From contig NZ_JAKNTO010000001.1 in NCBI RefSeq assembly GCF_022440845.1, positions 2,852,001 to 2,916,000 on the forward strand: a DNA stretch of 64,000 bases, read 5' to 3'. The stretch's first letter is position 1. Each line of letters starts with the position of its first letter. The position numbers were made by a program, and so were the translations under genes. The notes beneath the pieces were generated by a model, which worked only from the letters and a program-made list of their open reading frames with translations, made no database searches and had not been told where the DNA came from. The stretch is from Ruminococcus sp. OA3 (GTDB taxonomy: Bacteria > Bacillota > Clostridia > Lachnospirales > Lachnospiraceae). Positions 23,572 through 32,311 of the stretch are shown piece after piece.

Positions 23572-24730
23572 TTACACCTTTTCATTAAAAATAAGATATG
23601 ATTCTGAAGCCCCTGAATCCACCTGTCTAACGCACTGCGAAGCTTTTTGTTCTGCGTCAGGTCTTAAGGTTTCCAGATAGTGCTCCACAAACTCCCTGAA
23701 GTCTGACGCCTCCATATGATACCGAAATCCATTATCCAGCCTGCTGTACTCAGAAAGGCTGTCTACCAGGCTCACCAGATTTCCAGTTCTGGTCTGAATC
23801 GCCTGCAGGTAGCGCATTCTTTTTTCCGGAGTGTCAGCAATCCCCTCCACCAGATCATCCAGATAGCCACTGATGGAGGTCAGGGGTGTGCGCAGATCGT
23901 GGGAAATCCCTGTGATAAGAGCGCGTCTTTTTTTCGTCTCCCAGACGCTGTTCTACAGATTCCTTCAGGTAAGCCCGCATTTCTTCAAAATCCATGCATA
24001 CTTGTCCAAATTCATCTTTTTTCCGGTATTCTATCCGGGTATCCAGATTCCCCTCCCGAATCTCTTTTGTACCCATGCTGAGCTGTCTCAAAGGCTTTAA
24101 GATACTTCCGGATATCCACCAGGATGTGAACCCATTTACAAGCAGCGTCAATACAATGAAGAAGAGGATAATCCCATACAGGTATCTGAGAATATAATTT
24201 TTCAGGTAATTCACCACGCCCTGATCCGTCTTCTGGCGGTGGACTGCCGTAATACAGAATGTCTTTTCACCGCGGTAAAATGTGTTTTTTATAACGGATA
24301 CTTCATGTCTGCTGGCAGTCAATGTCTTTGCTGTGTCAATGGAATCCCCTGCCACCGAACGGGCGGCCTGCATATCCTCTTCCGTAAGGTTTGTATAAAT
24401 CAGTTTTTCATTTTTCGTAATCATGAACTGATATCCCATTCCGGACAGTTTATTCTCCAGATGATACATCTCATCACTTTTCCTGATTTCGCCTGATGTA
24501 TCCGTATGTTCCCCCTGCCCCCAGTTATTCTCCCACAGCTCCTGCTGATAAGTATAAATCATGCTCTGGGCAAACTGTATGCTGTTCTCATCACTGTACA
24601 TAGCTTCCAATGTATACCAGAAACTGCCAAGCGATGTATGCAGACAGACATTGATTACGATTGCTGTAAATATAATCGGTATTAAAACCATCATAATATT
24701 GGACAGCCTGATCTTTTTCTTAATTGTCAA
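23572..24730 (-). pseudogene. Sensor histidine kinase, frameshifted and lacking the ATPase domain
   Basis: The first part (TTG at 24730 to 23855) encodes a membrane segment, an extracytoplasmic sensor, a second membrane segment (YLYGIILFFIVLTLLVNGF), a HAMP domain (LKPLRQLSMGTKEIREGNLD) and the start of a dimerisation helix. At a run of seven A, reading GACGAAAAAAAGACG, the frame shifts. Removing one A restores RALITGISHDLRTPLTSISG, the phospho-His box, which continues in the other frame to 23572. The protein then stops; the N, G1 and G2 boxes of the ATP-binding domain are absent. So the gene is doubly broken. No partner response regulator is adjacent. Confidence 0.85.
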
Positions 24731-24757
24731 TGAAATACTCTCCTTTATCCCGTATTT

Positions 24758-24859
24758 TTACTGGATCCGGCATCCTGTCTCAAGCAGTGTATAGGCTTTT
24801 CCCCAGTATTCTTCCTTTGTCTTTACTTCGATTACATCAAATCCCTGTTTTACTTTCAC
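24758..24859 (-). other. Possible short coding remnant, unrecognised
   Basis: A 33-codon frame from GTG at 24859 reads GFDVIEVKTKEEYWGKAYT followed by LLETGCRIQ and a stop. It looks protein-like and lies just upstream of the broken kinase on the same strand. I do not recognise it; it may be the C-terminus of a lost gene. Confidence 0.3.
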
Positions 24860-24923
24860 TCAGAATTACAGGTTAGCATACGTGGATAAAGGATTTCTCG
24901 CATAAAGATAAACATTTTGTAAA

Positions 24924-26036
24924 CTAAATGCTGCCCATCATAGCTTTCATTTCATCCATGTATTTTGGAATGTCAAATCCCTGTGGGCAGTGTTCTTTGC
25001 AAGAACCGCATCCCACACAGGCAGCTGGCTGCTTTTCTTGTACGACAGCTTTTAAACTATTGAGGCGCCATGCACCACCAAGTTTTGCTTCATTGTAAGA
25101 TTTAAGCAGTAAGGGAATATCCAATCCAATGGGACAATCCGGACAGCAATAACGGCAGCCTGTACATGCTACCGCCAAGGCAGAATACTGAATCCTTGCA
25201 GCCGTTTTTATTTTTTCTTGTTCTTCTCCTGTAAGGGGGACTGCTTTTTCAAAGGTATCTATGTTATCAAATACCTGAGCTTCATCACTCATCCCACTTA
25301 AAACAACCTGTACATTTTCAAGATCCATCGCCCATCTCATTGCCCAGGAAGCCAGAGACGCCTCCGGCGTTGCTGCCTTTAATTCTCTGCCTGCCTCTTC
25401 CTTCAGATTTGCAAGCATTCCTCCATGAACTGGCTCCATGACCATAACCGGAATTTGCGCTTTAGCCAATATTTCATATAACTGCTTTGCGTCTCCATAA
25501 TACCAGTCATAATAATTTAACTGGATTTGTACGAAATCCCACGGATAGGCTTTTAATATTTCCAAAAGTTTTTCCGGACTGCCATGATAAGAAAAACCAA
25601 GATATTTGATTTTCCCTTGTTTTTTCATGGTGTCGAAATAGGCTATACAACCACACGCTAACATGGTATCCGCAAAACTATCCTGAATCCCATGCAGGAG
25701 ATAAAAATCAATATATTTCATTTGAAGCCGTTCCAACTGCTGCGCAAATTGTGCACGGTAATCCGGGTTTGCCTGCAGATTGAATTTATCCGCCAAATAG
25801 AAACTACTGCGTGTGTATTCAGCTAATGCCCTGCCTAAAAACTCTTCTGACTTGCCTCCATGATAGATATAAGCGGTATCATAATAGTTGATGCCACTCT
25901 TCATACAGCAGTCAATAATTGCTTTTGCTTTCTCATACTGAATCTTTGAATCATCCTGATCTTCTACTGGCAGTCTCATAACTCCCATACCCAGTCTGGA
26001 AATGCGGATACCATCCTTATATTCTTTATATTGCAT
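24924..26036 (-). CDS. Aldo/keto reductase with C-terminal 4Fe-4S domain
   Basis: A 370-residue protein. Residues 1 to about 265 form an aldo/keto reductase barrel with the catalytic set DTAYIYHGGKSEEFLG (Asp, Tyr), LADKF (Lys) and YLLHG (His). A ferredoxin-like tail follows with CTGCRYCCPDC and CVGCGSCKEHCP, eight cysteines for two iron-sulfur clusters. This fused class is common in anaerobes and is thought to couple carbonyl reduction to electron carriers; physiological substrates are not known. It is last in an operon with an SDR, a flavoprotein and a 73-residue protein. A paralogue is at 51689-52807. Confidence 0.95.
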   Translation of the reverse strand: MQYKEYKDGIRISRLGMGVMRLPVEDQDDSKIQYEKAKAIIDCCMKSGINYYDTAYIYHGGKSEEFLGRALAEYTRSSFYLADKFNLQANPDYRAQFAQQLERLQMKYIDFYLLHGIQDSFADTMLACGCIAYFDTMKKQGKIKYLGFSYHGSPEKLLEILKAYPWDFVQIQLNYYDWYYGDAKQLYEILAKAQIPVMVMEPVHGGMLANLKEEAGRELKAATPEASLASWAMRWAMDLENVQVVLSGMSDEAQVFDNIDTFEKAVPLTGEEQEKIKTAARIQYSALAVACTGCRYCCPDCPIGLDIPLLLKSYNEAKLGGAWRLNSLKAVVQEKQPAACVGCGSCKEHCPQGFDIPKYMDEMKAMMGSI

Positions 26037-26070
26037 CTTGTTTTACCATCCTTGTGCAGAGATTATCATT

Positions 26071-26841
26071 TTACAGAAACGCACCATTGCAGACCTGCAG
26101 CACCTGCCCACGGACAGCTCTGCCCATCTTGCTGGCCAGATACAGGCAGGCATATGCCTGATCCATTGCTTCACATTCCGGACCCGGAAAATAAACATAA
26201 TGGCCGCTGTATTTCAGCATTTCATTTCCTCCCGGCTGCTCTCCCGCCTTGTTGGCAAGGTGTGCCGGTGTGATTGTTGCCCCGGGTGCTACGGCGTTAC
26301 ACCTGATATTTGTATCGATCAGCCGCATTGCCACATTTTTTGTCAACGTGTTCAATGCGCCTTTTGTAGAAGTATAAGTTGCGCCGCAGAAAGGACGGTT
26401 TCCATTTACAGAAGAAATATTTATAATGATCCCTTCATTTTTAGGCATGAATATCTTTAATGCTTCTCTGATATACCTCATCGGTCCTCCCAGATTGGTG
26501 TTCATTACCTGCATCATCCATTCATCATCGGTCTCGTCAATCATCTTCTGTTCGCCGATTCCTGCGTTATTAATCAGGATATCCAAGTCTCCAAAAGTCT
26601 CTATTGCCTTCTCCATAACCTTCTTTGTGTCTGCCGTGGAACAGGTATCCGCAACAATTCCAATTGCCTTTCCACCCCTTTTGCAAATTCCCTCTACTGC
26701 CTGATCCAGTTTCGCCTTTCCTCTGGCGGTCAGGACAACACTGGCACCTTCCTCTGCAAAAAGTTCCGCCATGGTCTGTCCCATTCCATAGCTTGCCCCG
26801 GTAATAACCGCAACTTTTCCTTCTAACATTTTTGCTTCCAT
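26071..26841 (-). CDS. Short-chain dehydrogenase/reductase
   Basis: A 256-residue classical SDR. The start at 26841 (MEAKMLEGK) follows AAGGAG; an upstream extension would overlap the flavoprotein gene. Visible are the NAD(P)-binding VAVITGASYGMGQ, the DILINNAGIG motif, the catalytic Ser in INISSVNG and the YTSTKGALNTLTK Tyr-x-x-x-Lys pair. A late insert (ANKAGEQPGGNEMLKYSGHY) and PGPECEAMDQAYACLYLASK fit a substrate lid. The substrate is unknown. It lies 34 bases from the aldo/keto reductase in the same operon, so the two may act on related carbonyl compounds. Confidence 0.9.
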   Translation of the reverse strand: MEAKMLEGKVAVITGASYGMGQTMAELFAEEGASVVLTARGKAKLDQAVEGICKRGGKAIGIVADTCSTADTKKVMEKAIETFGDLDILINNAGIGEQKMIDETDDEWMMQVMNTNLGGPMRYIREALKIFMPKNEGIIINISSVNGNRPFCGATYTSTKGALNTLTKNVAMRLIDTNIRCNAVAPGATITPAHLANKAGEQPGGNEMLKYSGHYVYFPGPECEAMDQAYACLYLASKMGRAVRGQVLQVCNGAFL

Positions 26842-26878
26842 GATTTTCAATCTCCTTTTTCCTTTTATAAGCTCCAGC

Positions 26879-27418
26879 TTATACTCCTTTTCCCATACGA
26901 TATGCTTTTTCCAGAGCCGGATGTTGTTCCATCTCATCCGATTTATCCACTCCGCCTGCAAATACGGTTCCTGCAAGAGACGCTTTTTCAAAACAGGAAA
27001 TCCATCCGTTCAGCCCTGTAAGCGCTCCGTTCACAGCATCCTCATATTCGTCTGCCGCTGTTGCCAGCAGATAAATTTTCCGGAACCTGTAATCTGCAAA
27101 ATAAAGCGGGTTAGCCCGGTCGAGTATGGTTTTCATCTGCCCGCTCATCTCGTAATAATAAACAGGCGTGGCAAATACGATTGCATCTGCCGTCAGCATT
27201 TTCCCGGCAATGGTATTGGCATCATCTCCAATGACACATTTTCCTGTGTGCTGACAGGCAAGACAGCCCCGGCAGAAATCAATCTTTTTATCTCGGATTT
27301 CTATCTTCTCTACAGAATGACCCGCTGCCTTGGCCCCGCTCATAAATTCATCAGCCAAACGTTCTGAATTGCTCCCTTTTCGCAGACTGGTTGAAATGAT
27401 TAAAATATTCTTTTTCAT
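26879..27418 (-). CDS. NAD(P)H-dependent FMN reductase / iron-sulfur flavoprotein-like
   Basis: A 179-residue flavodoxin-fold protein. The phosphate loop STSLRKGSNSERLADEF is typical of the FMN reductase class. IDFCRGCLACQHTGKCVIGD provides four cysteines in the pattern seen in iron-sulfur flavoproteins and multimeric flavodoxin WrbA-like proteins. VFATPVYYYEMSGQMKTILDR contacts the flavin. It probably transfers electrons to or from the oxidoreductases encoded downstream. AGGAGA precedes the ATG at 27418, 12 bases after the 73-residue gene. Confidence 0.9.
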   Translation of the reverse strand: MKKNILIISTSLRKGSNSERLADEFMSGAKAAGHSVEKIEIRDKKIDFCRGCLACQHTGKCVIGDDANTIAGKMLTADAIVFATPVYYYEMSGQMKTILDRANPLYFADYRFRKIYLLATAADEYEDAVNGALTGLNGWISCFEKASLAGTVFAGGVDKSDEMEQHPALEKAYRMGKGV

Positions 27419-27430
27419 TTTTTCTTCTCC

Positions 27431-27652
27431 TCATTTTTTAATTTGGTATACTAGATAGTCCAGACAGTAAATCTTCTTCTCTTCCCTATGCACGTTGCTC
27501 AGAAGCCGTCTCCTGTGCTTTTCCAACAGTTCCAGTTGTTTCTCTTTCTGATTTTCGTCCAGATATAAAAGAAAATCTTGAATGGTTTCCATCCCACACC
27601 CGGCATCCCTCAGGTTTTGTACTAACTCTTCTTTGGATTCTGAATTTATCAT
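27431..27652 (-). CDS. Small helical protein conserved beside flavoprotein genes
   Basis: A 73-residue, charged, helical protein: LVQNLRDAGCGMETIQDFLL followed by a Lys/Glu/Arg-rich helix and LDYLVYQIKK. GTAGGAGGTGCTGC precedes the ATG, so translation is likely. Similar small proteins occur with flavodoxin/LysR loci in Clostridia as far as I recall; the function is unknown. The Cys in DAGCGMET and the second in IYCLDYL might respond to redox. It is the first gene of the operon that is divergent from the LysR regulator. Confidence 0.65.
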   Translation of the reverse strand: MINSESKEELVQNLRDAGCGMETIQDFLLYLDENQKEKQLELLEKHRRRLLSNVHREEKKIYCLDYLVYQIKK

Positions 27653-27686
27653 TAATTGTGCAGCACCTCCTACATTATTTCTGCTC

Positions 27687-27750
27687 TATGTATAGTATAA
27701 TTTGGCCGCCATACAATAGCAAATATTTATATTTGATTGTTATGTATAGT
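27687..27750 (-). promoter_or_regulatory. Promoter and likely LysR binding site in the divergent region
   Basis: On the minus strand TTGCTA (27717-27722) and TATACT (27694-27699) are 17 bases apart. An interrupted palindrome, CAATAGCAAATAT/ATATTTGATTG at 27714-27739, overlaps the -35 box, and an exact 10-bp repeat TATGTATAGT occurs at 27687-27696 and 27741-27750. LysR regulators commonly bind such T-N11-A palindromes between divergent genes. Confidence 0.6.
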
Positions 27751-27847
27751 TGAAACCTATTTATTTTTATGTTAGACTTACCTTAGAACTTAGCCTAACT
27801 GATATAAAGAATCATAACAATATTATATAAAATTAAGGGGATGTCAT

Positions 27848-28765
27848 ATGGAATTACGGGTACTTCAGTATTTTTTGGCAATTGCCAGGGAGCAGAGCAT
27901 TGTGCGGGCAGCCCAGTCACTGCACCTTTCACAGCCTACTCTTTCAACCCAGATTAAAAATATGGAAGAAGAATTGGGAAAACAGCTCTTGATTCGCGGA
28001 AACAAAGGGTCACGGAAAGTCACACTGACTGAAGAAGGAATGATTTTGCGGAAACGCGCAGAAGAGATACTGGATCTGGTTAGAAAGACAGAGAAAGAAA
28101 TAACCGTCGCCAACGATATCACTGTGGGTGATATCTATATCGGAGCCGGCGAGACAGATGCAATACGCCTGATTGCAAAAACTGCAAAAAAACTGCAGCA
28201 ATCCCATCCCGGCATTCATTATCATATATCCAGCGGAAATTCTGAATTTGTCACAGAACGTCTGGAAAAAGGACTGATTGATTTCGGTCTGGTATTTACC
28301 AACATAGATTTGACAAGATTTGATGCACTGAAAATGCCTGCCAGGGATGTCTGGGGTGTTCTCATGCGGAAAGATTCAGTTCTGGCACAGAAAGAATCTA
28401 TTACTCCAAAGGATTTATGGGACAAGCCCTTGATCTTTTCACAGCAGGAGGATAAAGGCGGAAGTGTCACACAGTGGATAAAACGAAAAACCTCTGATTT
28501 AAACATCGCAGCTACTTATAATCTTATATTCAATGCTTCCTTAATGGTGGATGAAGGTCTTGGATATGCAATTACCTTTGACAGAATTATCAATACGACT
28601 GGTGACAGTAATCTTTGTTTCCGTCCACTAAACCCACCTCTTGAAAGTGAGATGAGTATTATCTGGAAGAAATATCAGGTACTGTCAAAACCTGCCGAAA
28701 AATTCATTGGGGCACTGCAGGAACAACTATACTCAGACAGCAGATCATCCGGTATACCCCTGTAA
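27848..28765 (+). CDS. LysR-family transcriptional regulator
   Basis: A 305-residue regulator with the LysR helix-turn-helix at residues 1-60 (VLQYFLAIAREQSIVRAAQS, LSQPTLSTQIKNMEEELGKQ). A periplasmic-binding-protein-like effector domain follows from about residue 90. AAGGGG precedes the ATG at 27848. It is divergent from the small protein-flavoprotein-SDR-aldo/keto reductase operon with 195 bases between, so it most likely controls that operon. The inducer is unknown; a reactive carbonyl would fit the gene set. Its last 21 bases overlap a decayed gene on the other strand. Confidence 0.95.
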   Translation: MELRVLQYFLAIAREQSIVRAAQSLHLSQPTLSTQIKNMEEELGKQLLIRGNKGSRKVTLTEEGMILRKRAEEILDLVRKTEKEITVANDITVGDIYIGAGETDAIRLIAKTAKKLQQSHPGIHYHISSGNSEFVTERLEKGLIDFGLVFTNIDLTRFDALKMPARDVWGVLMRKDSVLAQKESITPKDLWDKPLIFSQQEDKGGSVTQWIKRKTSDLNIAATYNLIFNASLMVDEGLGYAITFDRIINTTGDSNLCFRPLNPPLESEMSIIWKKYQVLSKPAEKFIGALQEQLYSDSRSSGIPL

Positions 28766-28861
28766 TCCGTTTTCAAGCACTCTCTCTTCGTTCCGGATTC
28801 TCTTTGCAGCAATTATAGGATATACAAGGAATACGGCAAAAGGAAAAAGCGGGATCATTGA
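28745..28861 (-). pseudogene. C-terminal fragment of an isoprenylcysteine carboxyl methyltransferase-like protein
   Basis: In the minus-strand frame ending at 28745 the segment PLFPFAVFLVYPIIAAKRIR, then NEERVLENGLQGYTG, matches the last membrane helix and the NEE...L..GY signature of the ICMT/PEMT-like family. The rest of that enzyme is absent and the end, normally Y-x-x-x-V-K-Y-R-L-P-x-x-W, is also lost. It directly abuts a broken histidine kinase. Confidence 0.6.
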
Positions 28862-29300
28862 TAATTTCTCCGTATTCCTGTACCGTCTTGTTATCCGGCA
28901 CTGGATTTTTGGCGAGCAGTTCCGCAAATCCTTTAATAGGGGAAAGAGGCGTTTTCACATCATGGGTTATGTTCGTAATCCATTCCCTGCGCACCCTTTC
29001 GGTTTCTTCCTGCAGATTATCACTGTAGCGAATTTCACGGTCCATTTCGTTCAGGGCAGTATAGACCTTGCTGAATGAACCTTTCTCTTCAAGCGGTGTA
29101 TAGATACGCACACGGATGTTTCTGATACTTTTTGTAATCCTTCCAAGATGTTTTGAAAGCCGGAATCCGTAGACAAAAACAAATACAAAGACAGCACCCA
29201 GCAGAAGCACAATACTATTACGGAATACCGGAGAAATTCTTTTACAATTTTAATACCTGCTGCCCGCAGATGATTCCGCTGTTTAAGTAGGTCTTTTGCG
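28862..29300 (-). pseudogene. Sensor histidine kinase remnant with frameshift
   Basis: Two frames together encode the N-terminal part of a kinase. One frame carries LLKQRNHLRAAGIKIVKEFL (about 29300-29215). The other carries the membrane segment LLLGAVFVFVFVYGFRLSKH, a linker and the phospho-His box ITNITHDVKTPLSPIKGFAE, ending near EYGEI at about 28862. An indel near 29210 separates them. The ATP-binding domain is missing, replaced by the methyltransferase scrap. The kinase start also overlaps the end of the DUF1848 gene. It is a relic. Confidence 0.75.
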
Positions 29301-30189
29301 CCCCTTGACAAACGGCATCTGTTTTCTTCAAATGCCCCAGAAGAAGCGGAGAATCCGGATCGTGGTACCTGTAATTTTCAAATGCTCTCTTTGGGTTCTT
29401 GTTTGCGTAGCAGTATTTACAGCCATTCATGCAGGTATCGTAGGCACCGATGTCCCGACTTTCAATGCAATGGCAGCCTTGGCGCATTCCGTTATGCTTC
29501 AAGTCCCTGAACACAACACCGTTTGCACCGCCAAGAATATCAAGTGTCAGACACCCGGAAGAATGTATCCCATATTGCGAATAATCACCGTTTGTTCCGC
29601 AGGTCTGAATGTATAAACCATATTTGGCGGCCGTCTCACCTAAACCTTTTGCCAGGGCAGCCTTGTCCATATCTGAGAGCAGTATCAGCTCCGGCATATT
29701 TGTTTCCAGCTTTTTATACATCTCTACAAAGCTGAAAATGCAGCGCTCAACGAAAGGAGCAAGTTCCTTTGCCATCTTCTCAAAAGTATTCAGATGAGTT
29801 TGAATCGTATATTTTTCTGTCAGCAGCACAGGGTCATACCGCCATGCAACACGCTGTTTTCCGACAATAGCCGACAGTTTCTTCAGCGTTTCCATACTTT
29901 TTTCAATGTCCGGCACACCGGGTTCAATATCCTTACCATAAGCGGTAATGGTATAGTGAAAATAGGTGTTGAATCGGCTCGTAATATCTGTCAGATCATT
30001 TAGTATCGGCTCGTAATCCTTGGAGCAAAATGCGACGCAATCAACCTTGTCCGGAGTTAATTCATAGCGGGTAACCTTATTGGGAAACAGCGGGTTACGC
30101 GAAAGCACATAGCCTTCTTTAAATCGTTTCAACAGCCATTTCGTGTAATACTGGACAGTATCTGTTCTGCCTCCTGTGTTAAGTATCAT
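29242..30189 (-). CDS. DUF1848 domain protein with Cys cluster
   Basis: A 315-residue protein. It opens MILNTGGRTDTVQYYTKWLL and continues EGYVLSRNPLFPNKV and VDCVAFCSKDYEPIL, which is the DUF1848 pattern. Near residue 265 the motif DTCMNGCKYCYANKNP gives a Cys-x3-Cys-x2-Cys cluster like that of radical-SAM-related proteins, and CHCIESRDIG adds more Cys. The family has no established function. The C-terminus after HDPDSPLLLG is unusual and overlaps the kinase remnant, so the natural end may have been replaced. The ribosome site is weak. Confidence 0.75.
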   Translation of the reverse strand: MILNTGGRTDTVQYYTKWLLKRFKEGYVLSRNPLFPNKVTRYELTPDKVDCVAFCSKDYEPILNDLTDITSRFNTYFHYTITAYGKDIEPGVPDIEKSMETLKKLSAIVGKQRVAWRYDPVLLTEKYTIQTHLNTFEKMAKELAPFVERCIFSFVEMYKKLETNMPELILLSDMDKAALAKGLGETAAKYGLYIQTCGTNGDYSQYGIHSSGCLTLDILGGANGVVFRDLKHNGMRQGCHCIESRDIGAYDTCMNGCKYCYANKNPKRAFENYRYHDPDSPLLLGHLKKTDAVCQGAQKTYLNSGIICGQQVLKL

Positions 30190-30220
30190 GCTTCAGGTTC
30201 TTATCTCAAATCAAAATGAC

Positions 30221-30250
30221 AAAGGACTTTTGCACACGCAAAAGTCCTTT
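30221..30250 (-). terminator. Terminator of the ABC-2 exporter operon
   Basis: AAAGGACTTTTGC and GCAAAAGTCCTTT pair perfectly over 13 bases, followed on the minus strand by TGTCATTTTG. It lies 21 bases after the end of the permease gene at 30271. Confidence 0.75.
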
Positions 30251-30270
30251 GAAATGTCCGGACTGCTCAT

Positions 30271-31314
30271 TTATCTTTCAGTGCTGCTGCGACCTTTATA
30301 AAAATGTGAATTCCGGCTGTATAATGTATTGGAGCCCAGGTAAATCACAGTCCAGACCACACAGTGCACAAGCAGTGCAGCCAGTGCAGTCCACACCTCC
30401 TGAGTCTGTCCGGCCTGCAGATCCATCAGACCGTAAAATGCTGCGCTGGAAGGCAGCAGATATGTCCATATCCTCGCAGTGCTGTCTGAAGGGATGATCA
30501 GATAGAACATGATAGGAGGCGCAATATACAGGAGCATGAAAATCTTAATATAAATGATACCGATCATCAGTCCCCCCGAAATACGCCCGATAAACAGCCC
30601 TGTCAGCGCTGCAAGGAATGCCGACAGGATGAGCACGCATACGAAGGGAATGAGCTGCCGGACTTCAATTCTCATGCAGATAACCGCTGCAGCCGCTGCC
30701 GACAGTATGCCTCCGGCGAACCCCAGTATTATTTTCTGGATCATATAATCTGCTGCCGATATCGGCAGTATCTCGTTGATAAAGGTGATCCCGTCTTCTT
30801 TTTCACCGATCATACTCATCGCATTAAACGTACACCCCATGAACATGGCAGTGACCAGCGTGATCACGACCAGAAGTGATTTCAGGCTGTCGCTGCTTCC
30901 TCCCGCAGGAATGACTGTCCTGTCGGACGCATCTACCCCATCACGATTCTCGAAAAGCCCGGGAAGCGTATCAGCGATAACGGTATTTATCCTCAGTTCA
31001 TCCCCGGAGAGAAGCGTTTTGATTCCATCGCCGTCCGAAAGAACGCCGATCATCTGAGTTGCCGGATCATTGACACCGTCGTATAACGACTCTGTCGTAT
31101 CAAATACGGTCACGCGTCCGTTGCTTTCCAGCCAGGCACTACACTCCTCACGGAGATCATCTGTGAGAATGCCAAACGATATCTCATAGACAGATGAGAA
31201 ACCGACACCTGACAACAGATTGATGGCAAATGCCGCAGCGATTGGCAGCAGAAACGTCAGAATACACATTTTATCCCGCCAGACATTTTTCAGCTGATAT
31301 CTCAGTCCAGTCAC
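30271..31314 (-). CDS. ABC-2 type transporter permease (second subunit)
   Basis: A 347-residue membrane protein with one N-terminal hydrophobic helix (ILTFLLPIAAAFAINLLSGV), a soluble domain of about 130 residues and then five to six membrane segments from LLVVITLVTAMFMGCTFNAM onward. This is the layout of ABC-2/CcmB-like exporters. The start is GTG at 31314, with AAGGAGGG in front; the preceding permease stops at 31316, so translation is coupled. Together with the next permease and the ATPase it makes a heterodimeric exporter. Substrate unknown. Confidence 0.85.
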   Translation of the reverse strand: MTGLRYQLKNVWRDKMCILTFLLPIAAAFAINLLSGVGFSSVYEISFGILTDDLREECSAWLESNGRVTVFDTTESLYDGVNDPATQMIGVLSDGDGIKTLLSGDELRINTVIADTLPGLFENRDGVDASDRTVIPAGGSSDSLKSLLVVITLVTAMFMGCTFNAMSMIGEKEDGITFINEILPISAADYMIQKIILGFAGGILSAAAAAVICMRIEVRQLIPFVCVLILSAFLAALTGLFIGRISGGLMIGIIYIKIFMLLYIAPPIMFYLIIPSDSTARIWTYLLPSSAAFYGLMDLQAGQTQEVWTALAALLVHCVVWTVIYLGSNTLYSRNSHFYKGRSSTER

Positions 31315-31315
31315 A

Positions 31316-32311
31316 TTATCCCTCCTTTACCATCTCATGAACAAGTGCCCTGTGCACCAGGCAATACAGCAGAACAACAGCTGCCGCACAGGAAAAATAA
31401 TAGATGCCAGATGCAGACGGGACCAGAAAGTATGCGTTCTTGACTGCCATGAACATATGATACATTGGATGATACCTGATCAGGCTCCGCGCAGCCCCGG
31501 TCTGTCCTGCGAGAAACACCGGTGTCGTGATAAATACAGCGAGCACCAGATATAAAAGTGAAAACTGTTTAAAATCAGGCAGCCGCACCGCACACAGAAA
31601 ACCAACGAGCGCCATGATCAGAGACAAAATACCGGATTGTACCAGCACGGCGGGCAGTACCGCTGTTCCCTCCTGCGCTCCGAGGTTGACAAGCGTCAGG
31701 AAGATGACAAACACCAGGTCAGACATCAGGAAAATGCATAACTTCGACAGTATAAACGCTGCAGTACTCACCGGGAGTATGCCGTGAACCCGGATCACAC
31801 CCATCTGTTTTTCCTTAAACAGCATGGACGCCAGTCCCAGAAAACCGACAGCAGCCAGTTCAAAAAACAGAACTTCTGCCGTGATCTCCCTGCGGTTTTT
31901 CATCTCCTTGCTGTCAGCGCCGATGAGATCCGCCCGTTTTTCGTGTTCGGGACTCAATCTGGACAGCGCCCAGGCCGCCCGGTAATTGTCCGTACTATAC
32001 ACGCCGGATGATACCATATAGATTTCCGGGCTGCCGCCGGAAGCGTCGATGCCGACAGCATACCCATCCGCACAGGCCTCTTTCAGTTCATCCATGCCGG
32101 CAGCCATGACCACATTTTCAGACACCGTCTCCTGCGTATTGTAAGGGTCATACAGATAGACCGGATAAATGTCCTGGTCTGTATTCACAAAGACAAAATT
32201 GATATAGCAGGAATAAAGTATCAGAGAACCTGCGGCGAGCAGCAGAAATTTGCTGGACAGCATCAATCGGAAGTCCTTTTTTAACAGTGAAAAAAACACT
32301 CTGCGCATCAT
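31316..32311 (-). CDS. ABC-2 type transporter permease (first subunit)
   Basis: A 331-residue membrane protein, N-terminal helix LLLAAGSLILYSCYINFVFV, an extracytoplasmic domain and six later membrane segments (for example LFFELAAVGFLGLASMLFKE, IMALVGFLCAVRL). The loop FKEKQMGVIRVHGILPVST resembles the conserved cytoplasmic coupling region of ABC-2 permeases. Its ATG overlaps the ATPase stop by ATGA, so it is translationally coupled. It pairs with the permease encoded at 30271-31314. Confidence 0.85.
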   Translation of the reverse strand: MMRRVFFSLLKKDFRLMLSSKFLLLAAGSLILYSCYINFVFVNTDQDIYPVYLYDPYNTQETVSENVVMAAGMDELKEACADGYAVGIDASGGSPEIYMVSSGVYSTDNYRAAWALSRLSPEHEKRADLIGADSKEMKNRREITAEVLFFELAAVGFLGLASMLFKEKQMGVIRVHGILPVSTAAFILSKLCIFLMSDLVFVIFLTLVNLGAQEGTAVLPAVLVQSGILSLIMALVGFLCAVRLPDFKQFSLLYLVLAVFITTPVFLAGQTGAARSLIRYHPMYHMFMAVKNAYFLVPSASGIYYFSCAAAVVLLYCLVHRALVHEMVKEG

